Below, piece by piece: positions 50,624 to 62,250 of a DNA stretch of 64,000 bases. Source of the DNA: Pyxidicoccus caerfyrddinensis (GTDB taxonomy: Bacteria; Myxococcota; Myxococcia; Myxococcales; Myxococcaceae); NCBI RefSeq assembly GCF_010894405.1, contig NZ_JAAIYA010000014.1:62001-126000 (forward strand). The letters are read 5' to 3'. Below the pieces are notes generated by a model. That model was not told the origin of the DNA and did no database searches. It saw only the letters and a program-made list of their open reading frames with translations. Within the stretch, counting starts at the first letter, position 1. Each line of letters starts with the position of its first letter. A program made the position numbers and the translations under genes.

Positions 50624-51030
50624 CTGCTCCCCCCCCTGCACCAACAGTGAAGCTGCTTCCCCCTCGTCGTCAGGCGCCGTTGGCGACTGGCAACAAGGGC
50701 ATACTGACCCAGGCGCGGGGAGCAGTTTTCTTCTGCCGCGCCAAATGCTTGCGCGAAGGCGCCAGCGCGCGTGGACCCACCATGCGAGGGCGGGATGCCT
50801 CGGTTGTTTCCCCATTTCCTCAGACCTGGAGCGTTGGGAACGGGCGCACGCGGATGTGACACGGCCCGCGTGGATTCCTCCTCGGCCGGCCGTAGAGCGG
50901 GCAGGCGTGACGGGTAGGGACAGCGGGGCTCGGGCATGTCAGCCTGTCGCGATAGGGGAGAGGGCTTCCGCGGCGCGCCAGGGCCTCTACCCAGGGCGTG
51001 GGCGGAGCGGGCGGGAGGGGACAGGGCTTC
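50624..51030. other. 407-base divergent intergenic region
   Basis: Nothing that looks like a gene is found between the hypothetical gene and the topoisomerase fusion gene. A ribosome site (GGGAGGGG) is at 51013-51020. Open frames here are short and lack ribosome sites. It should hold the promoters of both genes; no motif could be fixed. Confidence 0.5.
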
Positions 51031-55734
<4,704 letters not shown>

Positions 55735-55885
55735 GGCCCGGGGCCGGGTGTCACCGGCTCCGCAATTCCCAGCCCTGCCGCGTCGTGCGCCCGACAGGTG
55801 TCGGGGCCCGGACGCTCCCCTCGTACTCCTCGTGTGGCCCGTCCGTGTCCATCTGTCCCGTTGGGGGCGACACGGGAGGCCGCGG

Positions 55886-56269
55886 ATGCGAGGCGCTCGG
55901 TGGGTGAAAGGGTGGGGTGTCGGACTGGTGGCGGCCCTCATGGCGGGCTGCGGCCCGCTGCCGAGTGACGGCGTCCGCGTCACCATCTACGACTGGCACT
56001 ACACGCCCACGCACATCCGGGTGAAGCCCGGGCAGACGGTGTGGGTGCTCAACATGGACACGGCACCGCACTCGGCGACGAGCGCCTCGGACCCCGGCAG
56101 TTTCGTCCCGGGCGAGTCGGACGGCATCTTCTTCGACACGGGCCCGTTCCTCGGGGAGGAGCGCTCCTTCACCATTCCCGAGGACGCCGTCCCCGGCTCC
56201 AAGGTTCCCTACTTCTGCACCGTCCACCACGACTTCGAGCACGGCGTGGGCCGGCTCGTCGTCGAGTAG
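55886..56269 (+). CDS. Cupredoxin-like copper-binding lipoprotein
   Basis: The product is 127 residues. The signal peptide ends ALMAGCGPL (Cys22). The rest is a plastocyanin-like beta-barrel: VRVTIYDWHYTPTHIRVKPGQTVWVLNMDTAPHSATS, with the first copper His in APHS, and IPEDAVPGSKVPYFCTVHHDFEHGVGRLVV, with the copper Cys and second His in FCTVHHD. The usual axial Met is not at its place; FEHGVG has His instead, so the site could be less typical. It should carry electrons at the outer face of the inner membrane or on the surface. GGGAGGCCGCGG precedes ATG 55886. Genes on both sides run in the same direction. Confidence 0.82.
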   Translation: MRGARWVKGWGVGLVAALMAGCGPLPSDGVRVTIYDWHYTPTHIRVKPGQTVWVLNMDTAPHSATSASDPGSFVPGESDGIFFDTGPFLGEERSFTIPEDAVPGSKVPYFCTVHHDFEHGVGRLVVE

Positions 56270-56415
56270 GGCCGTGGCCTTCTCCACCTCCCGGAGCGGC
56301 CAGCCAGGCGGGAAATCGTTTTCCCTGCACGCAAGGGCACTGTGCCTCCCTGTGCACGGGCTTCACCTTTCGGCCCATCCAGCGCGGGGGTGCGCGGGCG
56401 AGGGGGAAGCGCGAG

Positions 56416-57810
56416 ATGGAACTGGGTTTCGAGACCATTGGGAATGCCACGGTCATCTGCCACGACGACGGTCCGGTGTTGGTGACGGACCCCTGGACGG
56501 ACGGTGGCGCGTACTTCGGAAGCTGGACGCTGTCGCATGAAGTCCCGGAGGCCCAGCGCGACGCCATCCAGCGGTGCGGGTACGTGTGGCTGTCCCACGG
56601 CCACCCCGACCACCTGAGCGCGGAGTCGCTGGAGAAGCTGCGCAAGGCCACGCTGTTGGTACCCAATCACTTCGGTAACCGCATCCGCGATGACTTGCGC
56701 GGCCAGGGCTTCAGCGTCCACATGCTGACGGACCGGGTGTGGACGCAGCTGTCCCCGCGCATCCGCGTCATGTGCCTGCCGGACATGAACCAGGACGCGG
56801 TGCTGCTGGTGGACGTGGGCGGGCGGCTCATCGTCAACCTCAACGATGCGGGAGACCGCGGCTGGGGCCGCTACGTGCGCGGCATCGTCCGGGGCTACAA
56901 GGAGTCGTACCTCCTGGCCCTGTCCGGCTACGGCGACGCGGACATGATCAACTACTTCACCGAGGACGGGCAGCGCATCGTCCCGTACGCCGCGGCGAAG
57001 AATCCGGTGGGCCGCACCATCGCCCGCCAGGCCGAGTTCTACGGCGCCCGCTACTTCGTGCCCTTCAGCTCCATGCACAAGTACCAGCGCGCCGACAGCA
57101 TCTGGGCCTCCGAGTACACCACCACGCTGGAGGACTACGCCCGCGGCTTCGAGTCCCAGTCCTGCGCGCTCCTGCCGGCCTTCATCCAGCAGGACTTCAT
57201 CAAGGACAGCACCGAGCTCATCCGCCCGAAGGAGCGCGCCCTGCGCCCGGTGGACCCGAAGGAGTTCGGCGACGACTGGAGCGAATTGCTGGAGCCCGAG
57301 GAGGCGAAGGCGCTGCGCGAGTACTTCGGCTCCGTCGAGCACCTGGGCAGCGCGCTGGACTTCCTCCGCTTCCGCGTGGGCGGGCAGGACCACGTCGTCG
57401 AGTTCCACACGCGCCGCTTCCGCCGCGGCATCACCTTCGAGGCGCCGCGCAACTCGCTGATGACGGCCGTGCGCTACCAGGTCTTCGACGACCTGCTCAT
57501 CGGCAACTTCATGAAGACCACCCTGCACGGCGACTTCGGCGAGGGGCGGCTGTACCCGGACTTCAGCCCCTACGTGGCCAAGTACGCGGACAACGGCCGC
57601 GCGCGCACGCGCAACGAGCTGAAGACGTACTTCGCCGACTACCGCAACCGAGACCCGGTGGGCTTCCTGCGCGCCAAGGTGGAGGCCCACTGCGTGCGGC
57701 CCCTGCAGACGCAGTCCGCGGAGCTGCTGCGCACCCTGCTGCCCGCTGACTCCGCCGCCTTCCGCGCCGCGAAGGAGACCTTCTGGAAGGTGCGCCGCGC
57801 CCTCTTGTAG
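56416..57810 (+). CDS. MBL-fold metallo-hydrolase, UlaG/CMP-sialate-hydroxylase-like
   Basis: The product is 464 residues. The metal-binding motif WLSHGHPDHLSAESLEKL gives His61, His63, Asp65 and His66. The opening GFETIGNATVICHDDGPVLVTDPWTDGGAYFGSW and VGGRLIVNLNDAGDRGW (third and fourth ligands) are typical of the UlaG-like branch, in which large members include CMP-N-acetylneuraminate hydroxylase. The C-terminal half has no Rieske cysteines in the visible sequence, so it is not a complete CMAH. It is cytoplasmic. The substrate could be a lactone, a phosphodiester or a sialic-acid-like sugar. ATG 56416 (AGGGGGAAGCGCGAG upstream) is used. It is followed by several hairpins. Confidence 0.8.
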   Translation: MELGFETIGNATVICHDDGPVLVTDPWTDGGAYFGSWTLSHEVPEAQRDAIQRCGYVWLSHGHPDHLSAESLEKLRKATLLVPNHFGNRIRDDLRGQGFSVHMLTDRVWTQLSPRIRVMCLPDMNQDAVLLVDVGGRLIVNLNDAGDRGWGRYVRGIVRGYKESYLLALSGYGDADMINYFTEDGQRIVPYAAAKNPVGRTIARQAEFYGARYFVPFSSMHKYQRADSIWASEYTTTLEDYARGFESQSCALLPAFIQQDFIKDSTELIRPKERALRPVDPKEFGDDWSELLEPEEAKALREYFGSVEHLGSALDFLRFRVGGQDHVVEFHTRRFRRGITFEAPRNSLMTAVRYQVFDDLLIGNFMKTTLHGDFGEGRLYPDFSPYVAKYADNGRARTRNELKTYFADYRNRDPVGFLRAKVEAHCVRPLQTQSAELLRTLLPADSAAFRAAKETFWKVRRALL

Positions 57811-57835
57811 CCGCGCGAAGCAACTTCTTGCGCGG
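57811..57835 (+). terminator. Hairpin directly after the MBL-fold gene
   Basis: CCGCGC-GAAG (57811-57820) pairs with CTTC (57824-57827) and GCGCGG (57830-57835) with a two-base bulge. It begins on the first base after the stop codon. Position and shape fit a terminator; no T-run is seen. Confidence 0.55.
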
Positions 57836-57849
57836 TGCGCCGATACTGC

Positions 57850-57901
57850 ATTCATCCGGCCGCATTGCGTCGAAGGATTGACGCAGCAGGCCTGGATGAA
57901 T
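57850..57901. repeat. Long imperfect inverted repeat in the intergenic region
   Basis: The arms 57850-57871 and 57880-57901 can pair over about 20 of 22 bases: ATTCATCC with GGATGAAT, GGCC with GGCC, and TGCGTC with GACGCA, with small bulges. The loop is GAAGGATT. The size is larger than a normal terminator. It may be an operator, a small structured RNA or the remnant of a mobile-element end. Confidence 0.6.
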
Positions 57902-57939
57902 ACCGTGTAGGACTCACACTGCGCGCGCGAGTGCGTCGT

Positions 57940-57960
57940 GCTCCCCGGACCCCGGGGAGC
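57940..57960. other. GC-rich dyad hairpin
   Basis: GCTCCCCGG (57940-57948) pairs perfectly with CCGGGGAGC (57952-57960) around ACC. It is the third dyad in the space after the MBL-fold gene. It may be a second terminator or part of a structured RNA. Confidence 0.5.
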
Positions 57961-58062
57961 TGCGACCCCCGTGCCGGTGACTGACAACCCGACAGCACTG
58001 TCCTTTTTCCACACATTTCCCCGTGCGGGGCAATTCCCTTTTCCCCACGTGGACTTAGAGTT

Positions 58063-58089
58063 GCAATTGTAAACTATGTTTACAATTGC
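58063..58089. promoter_or_regulatory. 27-base AT-rich palindromic operator candidate
   Basis: GCAATTGTAAAC (58063-58074) pairs perfectly with GTTTACAATTGC (58078-58089) around TAT. It is strikingly AT-rich in a GC-rich genome. It lies 170 bases upstream of the metzincin-like gene. Such TGTAAAC/GTTTACA dyads are typical of dimeric helix-turn-helix repressor sites; which regulator binds is unknown. Confidence 0.65.
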
Positions 58090-58258
58090 CATGTGATGGC
58101 ATGGAGTGCGGATACTCCAGGTTAAGCGGCGATTTCTGTTTTCACCCTCTGAGTGGGAGCTGGCCCGTCAATTGCTGATGGGCGGGGCGCGCCGGACCGC
58201 GGCTGGTGAGAGCCAGGCGGACGGCGCGTCCCCCGCAGTCGTTTTCAGAGGATTCCCG

Positions 58259-59071
58259 ATGCTCAAGTTTCGCACCTTTGCGCTGATGGCTGGTGTTGCC
58301 CTTCTCGGTACCGCGTGTGGTGGCCCCGAGGCCTCCGAGACGCAGGCCCCTGTCATGTCGTGGGAGGAGTTCCAGGCGAACGCCTTCCAGGACGCCGAGG
58401 GCAAGTGGATCATCGACGGCGACCTGGCCTTCGATTCGAAGGAGGAGCTGCGCGGCTTCTACGACAACAACATCGCCGAGGAGAAGGGCACCACCCAGGG
58501 CGGCCTGGCGGTGTACTACATCGGCGGCGACATCAAGTGGAGCTCCACGCAGAAGGGCAACCTGACCTACTGCATCAGCACCAGCAGCTTCGGCACGCGC
58601 AAGACGGCCGTGGTCAACGCGATGAACAGCGCGACGGCGGCCTGGGAGGCCACCGCGAGCGTGAACTTCGTCTACAGCAGCACCTACGACAGCAACTGCA
58701 CCGCGTCCCAGACGGGCGTGCTGTTCGACGTGCGTCAGACGACGGACACGTCCTACCTGGCGCGCGCGTTCTTCCCGAACTCCAGCCGCTCGGGCCGCAA
58801 CATCCTCATCTCCACCAGCGCGTTCGGCAGCATCTCGCCCTGGACGCTGACCGGCGTGCTCCGCCACGAGCTGGGCCACACGCTCGGCTTCCGTCACGAG
58901 CACACCCGCTCCACGGCGAGCGGCTGCTACGAGGACAGCCAGTGGCGCGCGCTGACGTCCACGTATGACCGCTCCTCCGTCATGCACTACCCCCAGTGCA
59001 ACGGCACCCAGACGGGCGACCTCGTCCTGACCAGCCTGGACAAGTCCGGCGCCCGCTCGCTGTACCCGTAA
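58259..59071 (+). CDS. Metzincin-like zinc protease lipoprotein
   Basis: The product is 270 residues. The signal peptide ends ALLGTACGG (Cys20). A linker/propeptide of about 80 residues follows (SWEEFQANAFQDAEGKWIIDGDLAFDSKEELRGFYD). The catalytic domain has GVLRHELGHTLGFRHEHTR, with His203-Glu204-x-x-His207 and His213 as zinc ligands of the metzincin pattern. The Met-turn is SVMHYP with Met242. Two Cys pairs could form disulfides. It resembles the matrixin/astacin-like enzymes of predatory bacteria and should act on proteins outside the cell. AGAGGA precedes ATG 58259; the palindrome at 58063 is in its upstream region. A terminator follows. Confidence 0.88.
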   Translation: MLKFRTFALMAGVALLGTACGGPEASETQAPVMSWEEFQANAFQDAEGKWIIDGDLAFDSKEELRGFYDNNIAEEKGTTQGGLAVYYIGGDIKWSSTQKGNLTYCISTSSFGTRKTAVVNAMNSATAAWEATASVNFVYSSTYDSNCTASQTGVLFDVRQTTDTSYLARAFFPNSSRSGRNILISTSAFGSISPWTLTGVLRHELGHTLGFRHEHTRSTASGCYEDSQWRALTSTYDRSSVMHYPQCNGTQTGDLVLTSLDKSGARSLYP

Positions 59072-59135
59072 TCACCTGGGTACACGGCTGACGCACCCGC
59101 CACGGCGTGAGCCCTGGCGGGCCGCGTAGGGCCCA

Positions 59136-59181
59136 AAGGCCGGAGGGTTCCTCTTCTCACGAGGGGGCGCCTTCCGGCCTT
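59136..59181 (+). terminator. Hairpin terminator after the protease gene
   Basis: AAGGCCGGAGGG (59136-59147) pairs with CCTTCCGGCCTT (59170-59181) with one G-T pair. It is 64 bases after the stop codon; TCGTCGTTTC follows. It may also stop the minus-strand transcript from the DUF5335 gene. Confidence 0.7.
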
Positions 59182-59225
59182 CGTCGTTTCCAGCGCCCGG
59201 GCGCCGCGCCTCACAGCGGCGAGCC

Positions 59226-59606
59226 TTACATCGGTGCGCTGGTGCCGAGCTCGTCGCCCGCGCTGGACTGCTCGAAGAAGATGAGCGTCTTCACGTGGTC
59301 CGACGTCTCGATGTCGAGGCACTCCAATTCGCCGCTCTCGCTCTCGTCCGCGTAGATGTGGTCCGGCGTGCTGATGCGGTGGGTGATTTCGTCCCCCGGC
59401 CGGCCGACGATGATTTCGACGGAGCCCCGGTCGCTGCCCTTCTCCTCGAGGGCAATCTCGATGAGCGGAAGGCGGCTGGCGAGCGGCTGCTCACCCAGTT
59501 CCGGGCTCTCCATCTCGATGCGGACCCAGTGGTCCTTCTCCAGGTTGCTCAGCAGGGCGAGGTAGTCCGCCCACCCCTCCCGGGGAATCTCTCGCGTGTG
59601 GTGCAT
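59226..59606 (-). CDS. DUF5335-family protein
   Basis: The product is 126 residues, cytoplasmic. It opens TREIPREGWADYLALLSNLEKDHWVRIEMES, which is the signature start of the DUF5335 family (IPREQW...L), then SRLPLIEIALEEKGSDRGSVEIIVG, ITHRISTPDHIYADESESGELECLDIETSDHVKTLIFFE. The strongly acidic mid-region and beta strands suggest a small regulatory or chaperone-like protein. GGAGGCAGCGCAC precedes ATG 59606. It is about 140 bases downstream of the stop of the ClpX-like gene on the same strand, so co-transcription is possible. No function is known for DUF5335. Confidence 0.82.
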   Translation of the reverse strand: MHHTREIPREGWADYLALLSNLEKDHWVRIEMESPELGEQPLASRLPLIEIALEEKGSDRGSVEIIVGRPGDEITHRISTPDHIYADESESGELECLDIETSDHVKTLIFFEQSSAGDELGTSAPM

Positions 59607-59746
59607 GTGCGCTGCCTCCGGCTTCCGTCTCTCTGAGGAAACCGTAAGGCGTGTGCGCTCGCGGTGAGCGGCGGGCCTGCCCTCCCGGTGTGGCAGGGAG
59701 GCCCCCTCCACGCCCTCGCAGCGCCGGCCGGTGGCCCGCGGCGGGA

Positions 59747-60892
59747 CTATTCCGCGAGCGCCCGCACCTCATCGCCCGCCATCACCAGGCGGACGGTGCC
59801 GGACGCGTCCTGCCGGCCGAAGTGCTCGTAGGCGGCGCCCTCCAGCAGCGGGGCCAGGGTGGTGCGCAGACCTCGTGCGCCCGTCTCGCGCTTGAGGGCG
59901 CGCGCCACCACGTGCTCTCGCACGGCGGGCTCCACCAGCAGGCGCAGGCCCTCCTGCTCGAACTCGCGCTCATACGCGCGCAGCACGTTGTGCTGGAGGA
60001 TGTCGCCCAGGGTGGCCGCGTCCAGCGGGGCGAAGGACACCAGCCGGTTGAAGCGGCCGATGAGCTCCGGGATGAAGCCGTAGCGGGCGAAGGCGGTGGT
60101 CTGCTCCAGCTGCTCCTGCGATACCTGCGAGGCGATGGCCTCCTGCTGGAAGGCGCGCGGCTCCCGGCCGAAGCCCAGCCGCTCCTCGCGCGCCATGCCC
60201 TCGGCGGTGGAGCGCAGTCCACTGAAGGCGCCGCAGGCGATGAAGGTGAGGCAGGCCAGGTCCATGTTCTCCGGCTGCAGGCGGCTGGTGAAGCCGAAGT
60301 CCGCCGGGAAGTCCGCGCTGGAGGCGGAGAGCAGGTGCAGCAGGCTGCGCTGCACGCCGAAGCCGCTGACGTCCTTGGTGGTCTGCTGTCCGGCGAAGCG
60401 GCTGTCGGAGCGACTGGTGGCGAGCTTGTCGAACTCGTCCATGCAGATGACGCCGCAGGCGGCCCACTCCGCGTCCTTGTCCGCCACCTCGTACAGGCGC
60501 GACAGCAGGGTGTTGACGTCGTCGCCCACGTAGCCCGTCTCGGAGAACTGGGTGGCGTCCGCCAGCACGGTGGGCACCGCGAGGATTTCGCGGAACAGCA
60601 GCTCCACGAGGAACGTCTTCCCCGAGCCGGTGGGGCCGAGGAACAGGCAGTTCTCCCGCAGGCCCGGCTCGGGGGCGAGCCCCTCCAGGTGGAGGCGGCG
60701 GATGCGGCGCAGGTGGCGGTAGGCGAGCACCGAGGCCGCGCGCCGTGCCTCGTCCTGCCCGCGGTAGCCCAGGTCCGTCAGGCGCGCGTCGATTTCGCGC
60801 GGGGACAGCACCTCGAGGGCGGCGACGCGCGAGCGCACGTCCTCACCACGGGGGATGGACCGCGGCTCCAGGCCAGTGCGGGCGATGCTCAT
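59747..60892 (-). CDS. ClpX-like AAA+ ATPase without zinc finger
   Basis: The product is 381 residues. Walker A is LFLGPTGSGKTFL (Gly86-Thr93), Walker B VICMDEFDKLA (Asp152-Glu153). The HslU/ClpX sensor regions are FGFTSRLQPENMDLACLTFIACGAFSGL and FIPELIGRFNRLVSFAPL (arginine finger near 285), and the small domain contains ALKRETGARGLRTTLAPLLEGAAYEHFG, the sensor-2 GARGLR of the ClpX type. The N-terminal zinc-binding domain of ClpX (Cys4) is missing and replaced by a short helical start (about 20-60: LEVLSPREIDARLTDLGYRGQDEARRAASVLAYRHLRRI). The IGF-like loop that docks ClpP is not apparent, so it may act without ClpP. ATG 60892 is used; a longer frame lacks family features. Possible roles: unfolding or remodelling of specific protein partners. 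Confidence 0.86.
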   Translation of the reverse strand: MSIARTGLEPRSIPRGEDVRSRVAALEVLSPREIDARLTDLGYRGQDEARRAASVLAYRHLRRIRRLHLEGLAPEPGLRENCLFLGPTGSGKTFLVELLFREILAVPTVLADATQFSETGYVGDDVNTLLSRLYEVADKDAEWAACGVICMDEFDKLATSRSDSRFAGQQTTKDVSGFGVQRSLLHLLSASSADFPADFGFTSRLQPENMDLACLTFIACGAFSGLRSTAEGMAREERLGFGREPRAFQQEAIASQVSQEQLEQTTAFARYGFIPELIGRFNRLVSFAPLDAATLGDILQHNVLRAYEREFEQEGLRLLVEPAVREHVVARALKRETGARGLRTTLAPLLEGAAYEHFGRQDASGTVRLVMAGDEVRALAE

Positions 60893-61087
60893 TCCAGGGG
60901 CTCCAGGCTCCACGCTCTTGCGGAGGGGCGCATCATCCCGGCGGAGCGGCGCGTCCACAAGGCACCCGAGGCCTGTGTGGCGCCCGCCTGGCGTGGACCG
61001 CGCGCTCCCCTGGCCGCCTGCCTGCCGGGACGCCGGGGTCGGGCGCACGCTGCTCGCGCTGGCGCGCCTGGAGTTGCCTGGACTGCG

Positions 61088-61125
61088 CCGGCTCACGCTG
61101 CCCTTGCCACGGCACCGTGAGCCGG
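61088..61125 (-). terminator. Hairpin terminator of the DUF4382 gene
   Basis: CCGGCTCACG (61088-61097) pairs perfectly with CGTGAGCCGG (61116-61125). The loop of 18 bases can pair further. It lies 21 bases after the stop of the minus-strand DUF4382 gene. Confidence 0.65.
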
Positions 61126-61145
61126 GAGCTCCTTCGACGCGCTGG

Positions 61146-62090
61146 CTAGCGCGCGACGGCGGACGTCAGCGTGAAGGCCACGCTGGACTCCGCGCCGCCC
61201 GTGGTGGTGACGCTGGCGGGCAGGCCCGGGTTGGTGGTGAAGCCGAGCCCCTCGGGGCCCATGACTTCCACCTGGAAGGCGCCGGGGATGAGGAACTTGA
61301 AGTTGGCCTCGAAGGTGCCGTCGCCGTTGGCGTCGGTGAAGGCCAGCGGCTCGCGGCTGCCCTCGGCGTTGACGAGCACCGCGCTGAAGGCGGACAGGTC
61401 CACCTTCGCGTCGCCCACCACGGGCAGGGTGACGCCGGTGCCCAGCTTCAGGCTCACCGCGACGTTGGAGGAGAACTCCAGGTCCGCGCCCTTGATGACG
61501 GGGCTCATCACCCAGCGGTTCGAGCCGCCGGCCGCGTGGCCGAAGCTCTGCGCCACGTCGAAGTCCACGAGGATGACCTTCTGCTCCTGCTCGCTGGACA
61601 CCGTCACGTCCGCGTCGTTGGCGAACTTCACCTTGAGGCCCGACGTGGAGAGGCTGGGCATCTGCAGCTCACCGTCCACCTCGACGCCCGAGGGCACCTC
61701 GGCGTAGTCGGACGTGGCGTAGACGCGGCTGATGCCGTCCTCGTTCACCTGCACGTACGCGCCGGAGATGACGAAGCGCAGCTCCTTGTAGGTGCCCTGC
61801 GGGACTTCGGCGTCCTTCACCAGGTCGGCGGTGTCGTTGGCCAGGGTGAGCAGGTCCGTGGTGAAGGCGTCGTCGCGCAGCACCACCTCGCCGGAGCCCT
61901 CCGCGCTGCCCTCGGCGCCGCCGCCCTTGAGGTACACCTTGGTGATGGTGACCACGGCCTTCTCGAAGCCGTCGCCCGGCGCGTCCGTCAGCTTCACCGT
62001 GACGCGGGAGTTGTCGTCACCACAGGCGGCGAGCCCCAACATGCTCACCGCGAGCAGCAGGGAAGAGACCAGGTTGCGTCGAGTCTTCAT
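61146..62090 (-). CDS. DUF4382 lipoprotein
   Basis: The product is 314 residues. The signal peptide ends MLGLAACGDD (Cys23). A DUF4382-type domain follows (about 28-185): RVTVKLTDAPGDGFEKAVVTITKVYL is the family's opening strand, then GTYKELRFVISGAYVQVN. Beyond 190 there is a second beta-rich part (KVILVDFDVAQSFGHAAGGSNRWVMSP, then FTDANGDGTFEANFKFLIPGAFQVEVMGPEGL), similar to carboxypeptidase-regulatory sandwich domains. The function of DUF4382 is unknown; lipid-anchored and extracytoplasmic. It is divergent from the next gene with a shared promoter region of 160 bases. GGAG is near the start at 62090. Confidence 0.85.
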   Translation of the reverse strand: MKTRRNLVSSLLLAVSMLGLAACGDDNSRVTVKLTDAPGDGFEKAVVTITKVYLKGGGAEGSAEGSGEVVLRDDAFTTDLLTLANDTADLVKDAEVPQGTYKELRFVISGAYVQVNEDGISRVYATSDYAEVPSGVEVDGELQMPSLSTSGLKVKFANDADVTVSSEQEQKVILVDFDVAQSFGHAAGGSNRWVMSPVIKGADLEFSSNVAVSLKLGTGVTLPVVGDAKVDLSAFSAVLVNAEGSREPLAFTDANGDGTFEANFKFLIPGAFQVEVMGPEGLGFTTNPGLPASVTTTGGAESSVAFTLTSAVAR

Positions 62091-62250
62091 GGAAGAAAGC
62101 TCCGAGGGGGACGGGAAGGGCACCGGCCTGGCCCACCCGCGATGTGTCGGGCGGAAGACCTGCTGATGACGGGAACGGCCACCAGCCGTCCGCTTCCGGC
62201 CGGGCGCGGGATGTGGCCATGGACGCTTCCGGAGAGTCTTCCGTGGCGAC

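Noticed and set aside
56416-57810. Complete CMP-N-acetylneuraminate hydroxylase
   Set aside because: No Rieske Cys/His motif is visible, so only the MBL part resembles that enzyme.
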